Source: Microbacterium saperdae (lineage in GTDB: Bacteria > Actinomycetota > Actinomycetes > Actinomycetales > Microbacteriaceae). Taken from it: a DNA stretch of 64,000 nt. Below are positions 36,558-45,086 of this stretch, one piece after another. The notes below the pieces were generated by a model. The model did not search any database. It had not been told where the DNA came from and saw only the letters and a program-made list of their open reading frames with translations. A program made the translations under genes and the position numbers. Position 1 is the stretch's first letter; each line of letters starts with the position of its first letter. The stretch lies in contig NZ_VFOX01000001.1 in the NCBI RefSeq assembly GCF_006716345.1, positions 2,666,001 through 2,730,000 on the forward strand, given 5' to 3'.

Positions 36558-37346
36558 ATGACCGACATCTCCACCGACCCGGCACTCGACGAATGGCGCA
36601 CCTACGACGAGTTCGCCGCCGGCATCGACACGTTCCGCCTGCCGAACACACAGCTCTCCGGCACCGCCCTCACTCTCACGCTCGACGATGCCACCACGCT
36701 GTCGCTCCGTTTCGACGCGGACGCCGTGACCTGGAGCGGGCTGGGCGCATCCGGGACCGACCCGTATGACGCGGTCCGTGTGCGCGACGACGTCGTGTTC
36801 GTCAACATCCCGCTCGAGAGCCGCGAACGGGAAGCGCTCACGGTGGTGTTCTCGTCCACGACGCATCGCGCCACCGTCATCCGCTCGCGCATCGCCGCCG
36901 CGGCGGTGGAGGGCACCCCGCAGGTCGGCCAGGACTTCTGGGCCGCGACGACAGACGCCGGACCGGCGACCGGCGAGGTCCCCGGCCCGAGCCGCGACCT
37001 GATCGGCAAGCGCAACATCTACCGCTACAGCCCGCACCATCTCTACGAGCACGTGTACGTGTCGAGTCAGCGCTATGCCTGGCAGTGCCTGGAGGGCGTG
37101 CAGCGCGGTCACGGCGACATGGACCTGTCGACCGTGTGGAAGTTCGCGGACGGGCTCTACCTGTTCTGCTTCCGTGAGTTCCGCATCGCGGTCGCGAGCG
37201 TGTGGCTGCACGACCTCGGCTACCAGCTGATGACCACGGGGATCTTCCTCGGCCTCAACGGCGACGGCCGGGCCGAGCACTCGCGCGGCGGCGGCCACAT
37301 CTACCCCCTGGGCTCCGTGGTCTATCCCGACGCCCAGCCCGTCTGA
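36558..37346 (+). CDS. moaF: MoaF-family protein, first copy
   Basis: 262 residues in two calycin-like halves. The N-terminal half has DATTLSLRFD and VFVNIPL; the C-terminal half has YEHVYVSSQRYAWQCLEG and GLYLFCFREFRIAV, the MoaF C-terminal signature. In Klebsiella, moaF lies in the monoamine regulon next to the amine oxidase gene; despite the name it is not a molybdopterin synthesis enzyme. The ATG at 36558 is used because the frame upstream is shadow-like. The 261-bp gap before it holds no gene. Next comes an NTF2-like gene and a Liv transporter. Confidence 0.85.
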   Translation: MTDISTDPALDEWRTYDEFAAGIDTFRLPNTQLSGTALTLTLDDATTLSLRFDADAVTWSGLGASGTDPYDAVRVRDDVVFVNIPLESREREALTVVFSSTTHRATVIRSRIAAAAVEGTPQVGQDFWAATTDAGPATGEVPGPSRDLIGKRNIYRYSPHHLYEHVYVSSQRYAWQCLEGVQRGHGDMDLSTVWKFADGLYLFCFREFRIAVASVWLHDLGYQLMTTGIFLGLNGDGRAEHSRGGGHIYPLGSVVYPDAQPV

Positions 37347-37389
37347 GCGGTCGACAGGCGCAGAGCCCCCACCGGATCGAGGAGAGAAC

Positions 37390-37830
37390 ATGAGCAACGC
37401 AGACATCATCCGCGAGCACTACGCCGCCAGCGACCGTGGCGACATCGACGGCATGCTCGCCCCGTTCGCCCCCGACGTGCGGTGGACGGAGGCGGCAGGC
37501 TTCCCCTACGCCGGCACCTATGTCGGACCGGATGCCGTCGCCGCGAACGTCTTCGCCCGCATCCAGGACGAGTGGGACGACTACACCGTCGCGATCGACG
37601 AGGTCGTGGACGGCGGCGACACCGTGGTCGGAATCGGCACGTACTCCGGCACCTACACCCGCACCGGCCGCTTCTTCGCGGCCAGGGTCGCGCACGTGTG
37701 GCGACTGCTCGACGGGCGGGTCGTCGCTTTCGAGCAGTTCACCGACACCGAGATGGTCAACCGGGCACTGCGCCCTTCGACGGGCGCGGGAACGCGGGGA
37801 GCGACCACAGGTTCAGGGACCCCGGCCTGA
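37390..37830 (+). CDS. NTF2/SnoaL-like protein
   Basis: 146 residues. MSNADIIREHYAASDRGDID and the fold pattern with FAPDVRWTEAAGFPYAGTYVG and FEQFTDTEMV are typical of the SnoaL-like/nuclear transport factor 2 superfamily, small cone-shaped proteins that include isomerases and hydrolases. The last 20 residues are low-complexity. GAGGAGAG precedes the ATG. Lies between moaF and the transporter genes, so a role in processing the same substrate is inferred. Confidence 0.8.
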   Translation: MSNADIIREHYAASDRGDIDGMLAPFAPDVRWTEAAGFPYAGTYVGPDAVAANVFARIQDEWDDYTVAIDEVVDGGDTVVGIGTYSGTYTRTGRFFAARVAHVWRLLDGRVVAFEQFTDTEMVNRALRPSTGAGTRGATTGSGTPA

Positions 37831-37911
37831 ACGGCACCTCGCCGCACAGCATCACCCGCACACAGCACCACCCGAACACAGCACCACCCGAACACGAGAG
37901 GCAGGAAGCAC

Positions 37912-39081
37912 ATGAACAAGCGAGCATCCGGCACCGCGGCGCTCATCGCCGTGGCAGCCCTCACCCTCGCCGGCTGCGCCGGTGGAGACGAAGGATCCGG
38001 CGGCGAAGGCGCCCCGATCGTCGTCGGCTCCGTCAACACGATCAGCGGTCCGGCGACCTTCCCCGAGGCCTCTCTGGCCGCGGCGGCGGTCTTCGACGCC
38101 TTCAACGAGGCCGGCGGCCTGGACGGACGCAAGATCGACTACAAGACCCTCGACGACAAGGGCGACCCTGCCACGGCGACCGCCTCGGCCCGCGAACTGG
38201 TCGGCAGCGACGGCGCCGTCGCGCTGGTCGGCTCCGCGAGCCTGATCGAATGCGAGATCAACGCCAAGTACTACGAGCAGGAGGGCATTCTCTCGATGCC
38301 GGGGATCGGCGTCGACACCGGGTGTTTCGCGAGCGACAACATCTCGCCCGCGAACGTCGGTCCCTTCAACGACATGACCCTCACGCTGCAGTACGGCTCG
38401 GAGGTGCTCGGTCTGGACGACATCTGCATCCTGCTCGAGATCGCCGGCTCCACCCGTCCGACCTACCAGGCCGCGATCGACAAGTGGACCGAGATCACCG
38501 GCAAGGAGCCCAAGTACGTCGACGACACCGTGCCCTACGGTGCATCCGACTACACGCCGTACATCGTGAAGGCGCGTGACCAGGGCTGCAAGGCGCTGGC
38601 GATCAACCCGGTGGAGCCCGACGCGATCGGGCAGGTCAAGGCCGCGAACGCGCAGGGCTGGGATGACGTCACCTGGCTCTACCTGACGAGCGTCTACAGC
38701 GAGAACTTCGCCGACGCGATCGACAACGCGGGTGCCGGCATCTACGTGCCCGCCGAGTTCTACCCGTTCACGGATGACAACGAGATCAACGCTGACTGGC
38801 GTGAGCTCATGGAGGCGAACGACATCCCGCTCACCTCCTTCAGCCAGGGCGGATACCTCGCCGCGAAGTACTTCATCGAGGTGCTCGAGGGCATCGACGG
38901 CGACATCACGCGCGAGAGCGTCTCGGAGGCTCTCCAGAGCATGGAGCCGATTGAGAACCCCATGGTCGGAACGCCGTACGCGTTCGGAACCCAGAACACC
39001 GCCGGCTGGCCGATCATCCTGAAGTCCGGCACCAACGCGTGGGAGAAGGTCGCAGAAGACTGGCTCCGCATCGGCGAGTAG
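37912..39081 (+). CDS. Branched-chain-type ABC substrate-binding lipoprotein (LivK-like)
   Basis: 389 residues. The lipoprotein signal ends in LTLAGC with C22 lipidated, followed by the type I periplasmic-binding fold (IVVGSVNTISGPATFPE, DALVGSA-like segments). Proteins of this family bind Leu/Ile/Val but also amides, urea and aromatic acids. It begins the LivKH(MG)F transporter operon. The moaF context suggests an amine- or amide-type ligand, but branched-chain amino acids cannot be excluded. Confidence 0.9.
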   Translation: MNKRASGTAALIAVAALTLAGCAGGDEGSGGEGAPIVVGSVNTISGPATFPEASLAAAAVFDAFNEAGGLDGRKIDYKTLDDKGDPATATASARELVGSDGAVALVGSASLIECEINAKYYEQEGILSMPGIGVDTGCFASDNISPANVGPFNDMTLTLQYGSEVLGLDDICILLEIAGSTRPTYQAAIDKWTEITGKEPKYVDDTVPYGASDYTPYIVKARDQGCKALAINPVEPDAIGQVKAANAQGWDDVTWLYLTSVYSENFADAIDNAGAGIYVPAEFYPFTDDNEINADWRELMEANDIPLTSFSQGGYLAAKYFIEVLEGIDGDITRESVSEALQSMEPIENPMVGTPYAFGTQNTAGWPIILKSGTNAWEKVAEDWLRIGE

Positions 39082-39113
39082 CTCCTCACACTCTTCGTCT
39101 CGCTTCGCTCGCT

Positions 39114-39139
39114 CAGGGACCGGAGGCAACCGGTCCCTG
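39114..39139. repeat. Intergenic hairpin element between livK- and livH-like genes
   Basis: CAGGGACCGG and CCGGTCCCTG arms with a 6-base loop, followed by the phrase CCTGTCGAAGGG. Short hairpins with this tail look like dispersed intergenic repeats in Microbacterium-type genomes. Here it could attenuate the transporter genes relative to the binding protein. Confidence 0.6.
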
Positions 39140-39179
39140 AACCTGTCGAAGGGTCCCCCTCATTCAGGAAGGACGCCTG

Positions 39180-40040
39180 ATGCTGCAAGGCGCCATCGCC
39201 GGTCTCGCTGCCGGTGGCCTCTACGCCGTCCTCGGCGTATGTCTCACCCTCATGTCGCGGCTGGTGCGGGTGGTCAACTTCGCGCAGGCCGCGACCGGCA
39301 TGTTCGGTGCGTTCACCGCCGTGTGGTTCGTCCGCGAGATCGGCCTGCCGATCTGGCTGGGCTCGGTGCTGGGCGTCCTGGTCGCCGGGCTGCTGGCCGC
39401 CGCGATCGGGTTCATCGCCGCGACCTGGCTGTCGGAGGCCTCCACGACCACACGCTCCGCCATGACCGTAGGACCCCTGCTGCTGCTGATCTCGATGTCG
39501 TTCATCCTGTTCGGCAACAAGCCGCAGCCGTTCACCCCGATCATCGCCGGTCCCGCCTTCGCGTTCGGGGGCGTCGTGATCAGCCAGGTGACCGTCGCGA
39601 CCGTCGCGATGGCGATCGTCACCGCGATCGTGGTGCGGATCGTGCTGCGTCGCACCCGCGTCGGCACCCAGCTGCGGGCGCTGTCGGAGCGCCCCACCAC
39701 CGCCGAGCTGCTCGGCATCCGCTCCCGTCCGCTCTCGATCGCGGTCTGGTTCGTCACCGGTGTCATCAGTGCGATCGCGATCATGATCGTGGCGCCTTCG
39801 CAGTCGAACGATGCGACGAGCCTGTCGATGCTGATCGTCCCCGCGGCGGCGGCCGCGCTGCTCGGCGGTTTCCGCCGCCTCGACCTCGCCGTGGTCGGCG
39901 GCGTCGTGCTCGGAGTGCTGGGTGGTCTCGTCGCGCAGATCGACGAGGTCGCGCTGGTGCGCAACTTCCTCCCGTTCCTGTTCATCGTCGTCCTGCTGCT
40001 GTGGACGCAACGCAAGGAGGTGTGGGATGCCGCTCGCTGA
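39180..40040 (+). CDS. Branched-chain-type ABC permease (LivH-like)
   Basis: 286 residues, about eight helices. AGLAAGGLYAVLGVCLTLM at the N-terminus and the cytoplasmic ALSERPTTAELLGI loop are typical of LivH. It overlaps the next gene by 14 bp, indicating coupled translation. Confidence 0.9.
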   Translation: MLQGAIAGLAAGGLYAVLGVCLTLMSRLVRVVNFAQAATGMFGAFTAVWFVREIGLPIWLGSVLGVLVAGLLAAAIGFIAATWLSEASTTTRSAMTVGPLLLLISMSFILFGNKPQPFTPIIAGPAFAFGGVVISQVTVATVAMAIVTAIVVRIVLRRTRVGTQLRALSERPTTAELLGIRSRPLSIAVWFVTGVISAIAIMIVAPSQSNDATSLSMLIVPAAAAALLGGFRRLDLAVVGGVVLGVLGGLVAQIDEVALVRNFLPFLFIVVLLLWTQRKEVWDAAR

Positions 40041-41817
40041 CCGCCCCCGTTTCACCGAGAGCCGGACGTTCCGGATCTCCTGGCCGTTCGCGGTCGCCGT
40101 CGCCGCGATCGGCGTCGGTGCGATCCTCAGCGCCGCCCTGCCCGGGTACTTCGTCTTCCTCGCCATCAGCGCCGTCATCGCCTCCATCGCGATCCTCGGC
40201 CTCGGCATCGTGACCGGATCCGCCGGAATGATCGCGCTGTGCCAGCTCACCTTCGCCGCGGTCGGCGCCTGGATCGTGTCGTTGCTGAACGTGATGCAGG
40301 CACCGGGCGGCTTCGTCGTCTGGCTCGTGCTCGGCGGCATCGCGGCAGGACTCGTCGGCGTGCTGGTCGGACTTCCCGCTCTGCGCCTGCGCGGTGTCAA
40401 TCTGGCCGTCGTCACGCTCGGATTCGCCGCCGCAGCCGATGTCACGCTCGTCCAGATCCAGTTCCCCGGCTCGGCCGACGGCACCGCGATCGAGCGTCCG
40501 GCGATGTTTTCCAACGACCGGCAGTTCTTCTTCCTGTCGATCGTCGTGCTCGCCCTCTGCGCGCTCGCGGTGTTCTTCCTGCAGCGCAGCCGGTGGGGAT
40601 CGAGCTGGAAGGCCGTCGCATTCTCCGAGCGAGGCACCGCGGCCGCAGGGCAGAGCGTGCAGATCGCGAAGCTCACGGCGTTCGCGGTCTCCGCCGCGCT
40701 CGGAGGCATCGCGGGCGGGCTGCTCGCCGGACAGGTGCAGCTCCCCTTCGCCTCGAGCTTCACCCCGCTGCAGTCGCTCGCACTGTACGTGCTGGCGATC
40801 ATGTCGGGCGCGCACCTGATCGACATGGCGATCTTCGGCGGCATCCTGTGGGTGCTGGTGCCCGAGCTGCTCAAGCGCTGGGGCATCCCGCAGGACTGGG
40901 GATTCGTGGTCTTCGGTGTGCTGGGGGTGCAGGCGCTCACCAGCGGCACGAACCTCGGCCAGGGCATCCGCAACCTCTTCTACCGCCGCGCGGACCGAAG
41001 AGCAGCGCAGGCCGAGCTCACGGCGCTGCCGATCGATGCGGATCCCGATGCCGCGGTCATCACCACGACCACCACGGCGACGGTCGACGAGGCTGCGCTC
41101 GACGGGGCGCCGGTGCTGACCGTCGACGGACTCACGGTGCAGTTCGGCGCACTCAAGGCATTGGACGACGTGTCGTTCCAGATGCCGGCGGCGTCGATCA
41201 TGGGCTTGATCGGACCCAACGGTGCCGGGAAATCGACCTTCGTGGACGCCATCAGCGGGTTCCTGCCCCAGCACACCGGACGCGTGCTGCTCGGCGATCG
41301 AGACCTCGCCCGCCTCTCCCCCACCCGTCGCGCCCGTCTCGGACTGCGGCGCACGTTCCAGCAGGACCGCGTGCCTCCCGCCCTCACGATCGGCGCCTAC
41401 GTGCGCTTCGTCGCGCGGCGCCGCCTCGCGACGGCCGACATCGAGGAAGTCCTGGCGTTCTTCGGCTGCCCGCCGTCACGCGCGCGGCTGTCGAGCGTCG
41501 ACGTCGGCACACGCCGGCTGGTGGAGGTCGCCGCGAACGTGGTGGCCCGCCCGCGGCTGCTGATCCTCGACGAGCCCGCCGCCGGACTGTCGCACGAGGA
41601 GCACCTCGCCCTCGCCGCGCGGTTGCGCGAACTGCCCGCGCGCTACGGGGTCGCACTCATCATCATCGAGCACGATCTCGACCTGGTCCGCTCGGTGTGC
41701 CCGACGCTCACGGTGCTCGACTTCGGTCGGGTGCTCGCGAGCGGGCCGCAGGCCGAGGTGCTGGCGGACCCCGCGGTCGTGAAGGCCTACATGGGAGAGA
41801 CGGAACTGCTGAAATGA
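40027..41817 (+). CDS. Fused LivM-like permease and LivG-like ATPase
   Basis: 596 residues. Residues about 1-320 are a LivM permease (GQVQLP and the AAVGAWIV start of the transmembrane core); a Thr/Ala-rich linker covers 335-360; residues 362-596 are an ABC ATPase with Walker A GPNGAGKS at 396-403 and Walker B LLILDEP at 511-517. The signature motif is degenerate: where LSxGQ is expected the protein reads SSVDVGTRRLVEVA. Walker A and B are intact, so the partner LivF may supply the complete signature. The ATG at 40027 lies inside the livH end. Confidence 0.88.
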   Translation: MPLADRPRFTESRTFRISWPFAVAVAAIGVGAILSAALPGYFVFLAISAVIASIAILGLGIVTGSAGMIALCQLTFAAVGAWIVSLLNVMQAPGGFVVWLVLGGIAAGLVGVLVGLPALRLRGVNLAVVTLGFAAAADVTLVQIQFPGSADGTAIERPAMFSNDRQFFFLSIVVLALCALAVFFLQRSRWGSSWKAVAFSERGTAAAGQSVQIAKLTAFAVSAALGGIAGGLLAGQVQLPFASSFTPLQSLALYVLAIMSGAHLIDMAIFGGILWVLVPELLKRWGIPQDWGFVVFGVLGVQALTSGTNLGQGIRNLFYRRADRRAAQAELTALPIDADPDAAVITTTTTATVDEAALDGAPVLTVDGLTVQFGALKALDDVSFQMPAASIMGLIGPNGAGKSTFVDAISGFLPQHTGRVLLGDRDLARLSPTRRARLGLRRTFQQDRVPPALTIGAYVRFVARRRLATADIEEVLAFFGCPPSRARLSSVDVGTRRLVEVAANVVARPRLLILDEPAAGLSHEEHLALAARLRELPARYGVALIIIEHDLDLVRSVCPTLTVLDFGRVLASGPQAEVLADPAVVKAYMGETELLK

Positions 41818-42506
41818 GCGAGCTCGTATTGGATGCCGTCACCGTGAGTCGCGGCGCCGGACCTGTCATCTCCGACGTCTCGCTGCGCGTGGGCGGCGGG
41901 GAGGTGCTGGCGCTGGTCGGCCCGAACGGCGCCGGCAAGACGAGCCTGATCGAATCGGTGTCAGGCGTGACCCCGCACTCCGCGGGCACCATCACGCTCG
42001 ACGGTGAGCCGATCGACAAGCTGTCGCGCGTCGCGCGAGCGCGGCGGGGCATCGTGCACATCGAGCAGGGGCGGGCGGTCTTCCCCTCCCTCACGGTGCG
42101 CGAGAACATCTCGTTGACCGCGCGCACCCCGGCGGAGCTGGACGCGGCGCTGGCGCAGTTCCCCGAGCTCGAGAAGCGCATCGACTCCCCCACCGCGCTG
42201 CTCTCCGGTGGCGAGCAGCAGATGGTCGTGCTCGCCCGCGCGTTCGCCGCGAAGCCGCGCATCCTGCTGATCGATGAGATGTCACTCGGCCTGGCGCCGG
42301 TCGTCTTCCTGCGGCTGATGCCGATCGTGCAGTCGATCGCCCAGTCCGGGGTGGGCGTGCTGCTGGTCGAACAGTTCACGCAGCTCGCGCTCGGTCTCGC
42401 GCGCGAAGCCGTGGTGGTCGCGGGCGGGCAGGTCTCGTTCCAGGGCACATCTGCGGCGCTCACGGCCGATCCCGCGTTGCTCCACCGCGCGTATCTCGGC
42501 GGCTGA
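41814..42506 (+). CDS. Branched-chain-type ABC ATPase (LivF-like)
   Basis: 230 residues. Walker A GPNGAGKT at 36-43, signature LSGGEQQ at 130-136 and Walker B ILLIDE at 150-155. The LVEQFTQLALGLA segment is typical of LivF. It pairs with the ATPase part of the fused protein, overlapping that gene by 4 bp. Confidence 0.92.
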   Translation: MSELVLDAVTVSRGAGPVISDVSLRVGGGEVLALVGPNGAGKTSLIESVSGVTPHSAGTITLDGEPIDKLSRVARARRGIVHIEQGRAVFPSLTVRENISLTARTPAELDAALAQFPELEKRIDSPTALLSGGEQQMVVLARAFAAKPRILLIDEMSLGLAPVVFLRLMPIVQSIAQSGVGVLLVEQFTQLALGLAREAVVVAGGQVSFQGTSAALTADPALLHRAYLGG

Positions 42507-42521
42507 CGGCATCCGCCGGGT

Positions 42522-42527
42522 TAGCCT
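42522..42527 (+). promoter_or_regulatory. Leaderless-type -10 box (TAGCCT)
   Basis: TAGCCT ends 6 bases before the GTG start of the HAD gene. No room for a proper ribosome site exists, so the transcript probably starts at the GTG, a pattern common in actinobacteria. It means the HAD gene has its own promoter despite the 27-bp gap to livF. Confidence 0.5.
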
Positions 42528-42533
42528 GAAGGG

Positions 42534-43184
42534 GTGACCCAGACCATCAACGCCCGCGCCGTCCTGCTCGACATGGACGGCACCCTGGTCGACTCGACCG
42601 CCGTCGTGGAGCGGCTCTGGCTGGCCTGGGCGGAGCCGCACGGGATCGACCCCGAGACCGTGCTCCACGTGGTCCACGGACGCCAGGGGCACCAGAGCAT
42701 GGCGATCATGCTCCCCGAGCGCGATCACGCCATCAACCTGCACGAGAACGACGTCATGCTCGCCAACGAGACAGCCGACGTGGACGGCGTCGTGACGATT
42801 CCCGGGGCCGGGGCGGTGCTCGAGGCGCTGCTCCCCTTCCCGCACGCGATCGTCACCTCGGCGAACGTGGCGCTGATGACCGCACGGATGCGGGCGGCGG
42901 GCCTCCCGATCCCCGCCATCGCCGTCACGGCCGAGAACGTGTCGGCGTCGAAGCCCGATCCGGAGGGGTTCCTGCTCGGCGCGCGTCTGCTCGGCGTCGA
43001 CCCCGCCGACTGCATCGTGTTCGAGGACTCCGGCGCCGGCATCCAGGCCGGTCTGGCCGCGGGCATGCGGGTGCTCGGCGTCGGTCCGCATGCCGGTGCG
43101 CACAACCCGACCTATCGGGTCGACGACCTCACGCAGGTCGCGGTCATCCCCGACGGCGACGGCTTCGCGCTCACCGTGCGCTGA
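42534..43184 (+). CDS. HAD-IA family phosphatase
   Basis: 216 residues. Motif I DMDGTLVDS contains the nucleophile, motif II lies in IVTSAN, the lysine in SASKPDPEGF and motif III in FEDSGAGI. The pattern matches sugar-phosphatase/phosphoglycolate-phosphatase-type enzymes such as YfbT. Substrate unknown. GTG start, probably leaderless. Confidence 0.88.
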   Translation: MTQTINARAVLLDMDGTLVDSTAVVERLWLAWAEPHGIDPETVLHVVHGRQGHQSMAIMLPERDHAINLHENDVMLANETADVDGVVTIPGAGAVLEALLPFPHAIVTSANVALMTARMRAAGLPIPAIAVTAENVSASKPDPEGFLLGARLLGVDPADCIVFEDSGAGIQAGLAAGMRVLGVGPHAGAHNPTYRVDDLTQVAVIPDGDGFALTVR

Positions 43185-43189
43185 CGCGC

Positions 43190-44005
43190 CTACATCCCGG
43201 CGTGGTCGAAGGCGATGGTCGGCACATCCACCACGTGCGATCCCCCATCCGCCACGATCACCGACCCGGTGATGTACGAGGACTCGCCCGAACCCAGGAA
43301 ACGCACGACCGAGGCGATCTCGGCCGGACGGGCGGGGCGCCGCAGCGGCACATCGGCCGTGACAGTCGCGTAGGCCTCCTCCCGGGACTCGAGGCCGGCG
43401 TGCGAGGCGAACTCGTCCATCTCCTCGTCGGCCATCGGCGTCTGCACCCAGCCGGGGCACACCGCGTTCACCCGCACGCCATGTCGGCCGTAGTCCCGCG
43501 CCAGCGTGCGGGTGAGTCCGATCAGCGCGTGCTTGCCGACCGTGTATCCCGCGACCGATGGGCCGGCGAACAGCCCGGCGAGCGACGACACGATCACGAT
43601 CTGCCCCTTCGACTCGAGCAGCGCCGGCAGCGACTCCCTGGCCATCACGAAGGCCGTGGTGAGGTTGGCGCGGATCGCCGCATCCCACCCCGCGTCGTCG
43701 GTGTCGGCGACCGGCGAGAAGCCGTGCCCTCCGGCATTGGCGACGAGCACGTCGATGCGCCCGAAGGTCGCCAGCACCTCGGCGACAGCGGCCTTCGCGG
43801 AAGCCGTGTCGGCGGCATCAGCGACGACCGGGTGGGCACCGACGGCGCGCTCCACCGCCTGCAACGGTTCCGGCCGGCGACCGACGACCACGACGTGCGC
43901 GCCCTCTGCCGCATAGCGCTCCGCGATGGCGGCGCCGATGCCGGTGCCGCCTCCCGTGATGACGACGACGCGTCCGGAGACCGTCGATCCGACCGCAAGT
44001 CCCAT
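43190..44005 (-). CDS. SDR-family oxidoreductase
   Basis: 271 residues. TGGGTGIG at 17-24, catalytic S141, Y154 and K158. A loop near 190-215 (MADEEMDEFASHAGLESREE) is longer than in typical SDRs. Probably cotranscribed with the second SDR upstream (73-bp gap). It could oxidise a hydroxy intermediate of the amine or amino alcohol pathway. Confidence 0.88.
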   Translation of the reverse strand: MGLAVGSTVSGRVVVITGGGTGIGAAIAERYAAEGAHVVVVGRRPEPLQAVERAVGAHPVVADAADTASAKAAVAEVLATFGRIDVLVANAGGHGFSPVADTDDAGWDAAIRANLTTAFVMARESLPALLESKGQIVIVSSLAGLFAGPSVAGYTVGKHALIGLTRTLARDYGRHGVRVNAVCPGWVQTPMADEEMDEFASHAGLESREEAYATVTADVPLRRPARPAEIASVVRFLGSGESSYITGSVIVADGGSHVVDVPTIAFDHAGM

Positions 44006-44078
44006 GTCTGCTCCTTGTGCTGGTGTGGGGTTGTCTGTTCCGGCGCGGGTGCGCGAGATGTCGAAGGGCGATGTCGCG

Positions 44079-44843
44079 CTAGGCGGGGAAGCCGGAACGC
44101 GCGCTGAACCCGAAGTCGCTGAGGAGTGTGGTGCCGGACACCGCCCGGCCGCGCGGCGAGACCAGGTAGACCACGTGCGCGGCGACCTCCGCCGCCGCCT
44201 GCACGGGGAAGGCCGGGGCGTCGAAGGCCTCGGCTCCCAGGTCTCCGCGGCTCATCGGGGTGTCGACGATCGACGGCGCCACGGTGTTCACCCGGATGCC
44301 GGTGCCGGCCAGGTCGACCGACAACGCACGCGCGAACTGCACCAGCGCGGCCTTCGACGCCGCATAGGGCGCCATCCCCGGTGAGGCGACGAACGCGGAG
44401 TCGCTCGAGAGCAGGACGACGGATGCCGCGGCGACGGCGCGCAGTGCAGGGAGCGTGTGCCGCAGCACGAGGAACGCGCCGGTCACATTCACCGCGAACA
44501 CGGCGTTCCATTCGGCGAGCGACGTCTGCTCGATCCCCCGACCGACCGGTCCGGAGATCCCGGCGCAGCACACCACGGCGTCGAGCCGACCGAGCTCGGC
44601 GATCGCGGCGTCGACGGTTCGCCGCACCTGCTCCTCGTCGGTGAGGTCGACGACGAAGGCGGCCGCATCGCTGTGGCCCTGCCCACGCAGGGCCTCGGCC
44701 GTCTCCGCCAGCGCCGCCGCATCGCGGTCGAGCAGCGCCACGCGCACTCCCTCTGCGGCGAGCGCGAGCGCGGTCGCCCGGCCGATGCCGCTCGCGGCAC
44801 CCGTGACGAGGGCGGTCGTTCCGGCGAGGTGGAGGTCCATCAT
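44079..44843 (-). CDS. SDR-family oxidoreductase
   Basis: 254 residues. TGAASGIG at 14-21, catalytic S147, Y160 and K164; the NNAG motif is altered to CCAG. I start at the first of two adjacent ATGs at 44843, preceded by GAAGGAC; the frame upstream is low-complexity. Divergent from the APC permease gene across a 243-bp gap in which no clear palindrome is seen. Confidence 0.87.
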   Translation of the reverse strand: MMDLHLAGTTALVTGAASGIGRATALALAAEGVRVALLDRDAAALAETAEALRGQGHSDAAAFVVDLTDEEQVRRTVDAAIAELGRLDAVVCCAGISGPVGRGIEQTSLAEWNAVFAVNVTGAFLVLRHTLPALRAVAAASVVLLSSDSAFVASPGMAPYAASKAALVQFARALSVDLAGTGIRVNTVAPSIVDTPMSRGDLGAEAFDAPAFPVQAAAEVAAHVVYLVSPRGRAVSGTTLLSDFGFSARSGFPA

Positions 44844-45086
44844 GTCCTTCGACCGCGACGTCTGCGCCGGAGTGGCGCGTGAGGAGGACGGCGGTGTCTT
44901 CTCCGTCATCCTGCCCCTCGCTCTCGCCGAGGCGAACGGGACGATGCGGGCTGTGCACGCTGACACCATCGTCTTTCGCTCAGGGTCAAGCGCGGTCGCC
45001 GCTGCGCGAGCAGACTCGCTCTATCGACGATCCCCCTCGTCGTCGATGCCGTGCACGCACGGCCGTCACCGAGCAAAGGAGCCGAC

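Noticed and set aside
40239..41813. Upstream extension of the LivF frame
   Set aside because: It is an alternative frame of the LivM-LivG fusion; the LivF domain begins at 41814 with an ATGA overlap.
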